From: Candidatus Eisenbergiella pullistercoris
GTDB lineage: Bacteria > Bacillota > Clostridia > Lachnospirales > Lachnospiraceae
Assembly (NCBI GenBank): GCA_019115665.1
Contig: DXDD01000145.1
Coordinates: forward strand, 1-48,414
Direction: 5' to 3'
Length of the DNA stretch: 48,414 nucleotides
The position numbers and the translations under genes were made by a program. Numbering within the stretch: the stretch's first letter is position 1; each line of letters opens with the position of its first letter. Below, one piece after another: positions 47,190 to 48,414 of the stretch. The notes below the pieces were generated by a model. It ran no database searches, was not told the origin of the DNA, and saw nothing but the letters and a program-made list of their open reading frames with translations.

Positions 47190-48043
47190 CTGCCGCCTCC
47201 ATCCTTTTTCCGGATCCCCTTCTGCGTGATTTCCACCCTTCCTTCCTTTAAAAGGTGTCCGACAGCTCTCTTGAACTCGTTCTTGCTCATCTGCATTTTT
47301 GCCCGGATCAGCTCCGGAGCCGCCTTGTCATTGAAGGGAAGCTCTCCTCCCTCCCGCTCGACCGCCTCCATAACGCGCTCCGCGTCCCTTCCGATCATCA
47401 GATAAGCCTTATCCCGCACGCTCAGATCCAGCTTTCCGTCCTCATGGACAGCCGCCACTCTGGCTTCGATCCTCTCTCCCGCCTTCAGCTGCCCGTACAT
47501 CTCCCGCGGCGGAATCAGCGCTGAATACCTGTCGTCCACCGCCACAAAAGCGCCGAACTGCCTGCTGATCTCATACAGATATCCCGTCACCCGGTCGTCC
47601 TTTTTATAGGGGCTGTCCGTTCTGAGGTAATGATAGAGCTTCATGGTTGCGCAGAGCCTGCCGCTCTTATCCACATACAGCGCCACCGGAAAGCTGTCTC
47701 CCACCTTCACCGGCCTGGTCTGCTCCCGGAAGGGAAGGAACAGATCCTTTTCCAGCCCCCAGGAGAGAAAAGCGCCCACCTTTCCCGTCTGCGCCACCGT
47801 GAGCACCGCCACCTCGCCCACGCTCAGCGCAGGCTGCGCCGTGGTGGAAATCAGCCTGTCCTTTGAATCCCGGTAAACGAACACCTCCAGTTCGTCTCCC
47901 GCCGAACAGCCCGCCGGAACCTGCTTTGCGGGAAGCAGCACCCTTTCTTCAGGATTTCCCTCCGGCGCCAGGTACACGCCGAACTCGACCCTCTTCACAA
48001 CCTGAAGCTTCTGTTTTTTCCCAACCTCTATCCGCATGCTCAA
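47186..48043 (-). CDS. CvfB-like S1 RNA-binding domain protein
   Basis: LQVVKRVEFGVYLAPEGNPEERVLLPAKQVPAGCSAGDELEVFVYRDSKDRLISTTAQPALSVGEVAVLTVAQTGKVGAFLSWGLEKDLFLPF. Confidence 0.92.
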   Translation of the reverse strand: MSMRIEVGKKQKLQVVKRVEFGVYLAPEGNPEERVLLPAKQVPAGCSAGDELEVFVYRDSKDRLISTTAQPALSVGEVAVLTVAQTGKVGAFLSWGLEKDLFLPFREQTRPVKVGDSFPVALYVDKSGRLCATMKLYHYLRTDSPYKKDDRVTGYLYEISRQFGAFVAVDDRYSALIPPREMYGQLKAGERIEARVAAVHEDGKLDLSVRDKAYLMIGRDAERVMEAVEREGGELPFNDKAAPELIRAKMQMSKNEFKRAVGHLLKEGRVEITQKGIRKKDGGGR

Positions 48044-48414
48044 CCTCTCGCTTTTCTCCTGAATTCCACGATCGCGTAGGGCTGTCCCGACACATCGCAG
48101 AGGGATACGCCCACCCGGTCCTCCTCCGTGAAGGCCTCCGGCACGATGCAGTCGTTTAACAGCGCCGACTTCTTATACTCCGCCCGCATCTGACCGATCT
48201 CAAAGCCCTCCGGCAGATAGTCCTGCGCCATGTGGATATACTGTCCGTTGTTCACATGATGGTTGCTGTCCAGATGCTGCTTTCCCACATAAAAAGCGGG
48301 ATGCTTCTCCCCTTCACGGTCAAAGCGGATCTTGCGGGGCTCATATTCCATATCCAGCTTTTCTTCCAGCCGATAGGCTTCCAGCATTTCCCGCGTCGGC
48401 TTTGCCGGCCTGCC
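48040..48414 (-). CDS. Acyl-ACP thioesterase, C-terminal part (gene continues past the window end)
   Basis: YVGKQHLDSNHHVNNGQYIHMAQDYLPEGFEIGQMRAEYKKSALLNDCIVPE; frame stays open to 48414. Confidence 0.88.
   Translation of the reverse strand, partial: GRPAKPTREMLEAYRLEEKLDMEYEPRKIRFDREGEKHPAFYVGKQHLDSNHHVNNGQYIHMAQDYLPEGFEIGQMRAEYKKSALLNDCIVPEAFTEEDRVGVSLCDVSGQPYAIVEFRRKARG

Noticed and set aside
1-48414. tRNA/rRNA genes, CRISPR arrays, prophage, toxin-antitoxin or anti-phage systems
   Set aside because: None recognised by reading. The AAA-ATPase-like remnant is decayed, and the rest are EPS or core genes. A tRNAscan/Infernal/DefenseFinder run would be needed to exclude small features.

Overview
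The window looks like a GC-rich Lachnospiraceae/Clostridia-type chromosome segment, judged from gene content only. Left (1-1.75 kb): a decayed strip with an AAA-ATPase-like/PD-(D/E)XK protein remnant and a dCTP deaminase remnant, preceded by a chain of RNA-like hairpins. Centre-left (1.9-21.4 kb): an exopolysaccharide (EPS) locus. It has a priming glycosyltransferase, a Wzz-like chain-length protein with a degenerate C-terminus, an EpsG-like polymerase, seven further glycosyltransferases, manC, gmd, an RmlD-like reductase, large membrane proteins, an AraC-type regulator, and a receiver-less Spo0A C-terminal-domain protein. No flippase is visible. Right (21.7-48.4 kb): mostly core genes, including a DUF3048 lipoprotein, leuA, HPr, glmM, cdaR/ybbR, cdaA, two conserved unknown membrane proteins, comF, recD2, mreB-like, uvrA, uvrB, a ctpA-like S41 peptidase, an M23 hydrolase, ftsX, ftsE, a PucR-type regulator, a WecG/TagA-like protein, a CPBP protease, a CvfB-like S1 protein and a partial acyl-ACP thioesterase. 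The leading leads are: (1) the Spo0A DNA-binding-domain-only protein inside the EPS locus, with a 0A-box-like palindrome upstream; (2) a recurrent architecture of short near-perfect hairpins in intergenic spacers; (3) serial internal deletions in the left pseudogenes; (4) a terminator between HPr and leuA that leaves no room for a leuA promoter; (5) an SOS-like box embedded in the terminator upstream of uvrB. All calls come from reading the sequence; no database search was run.
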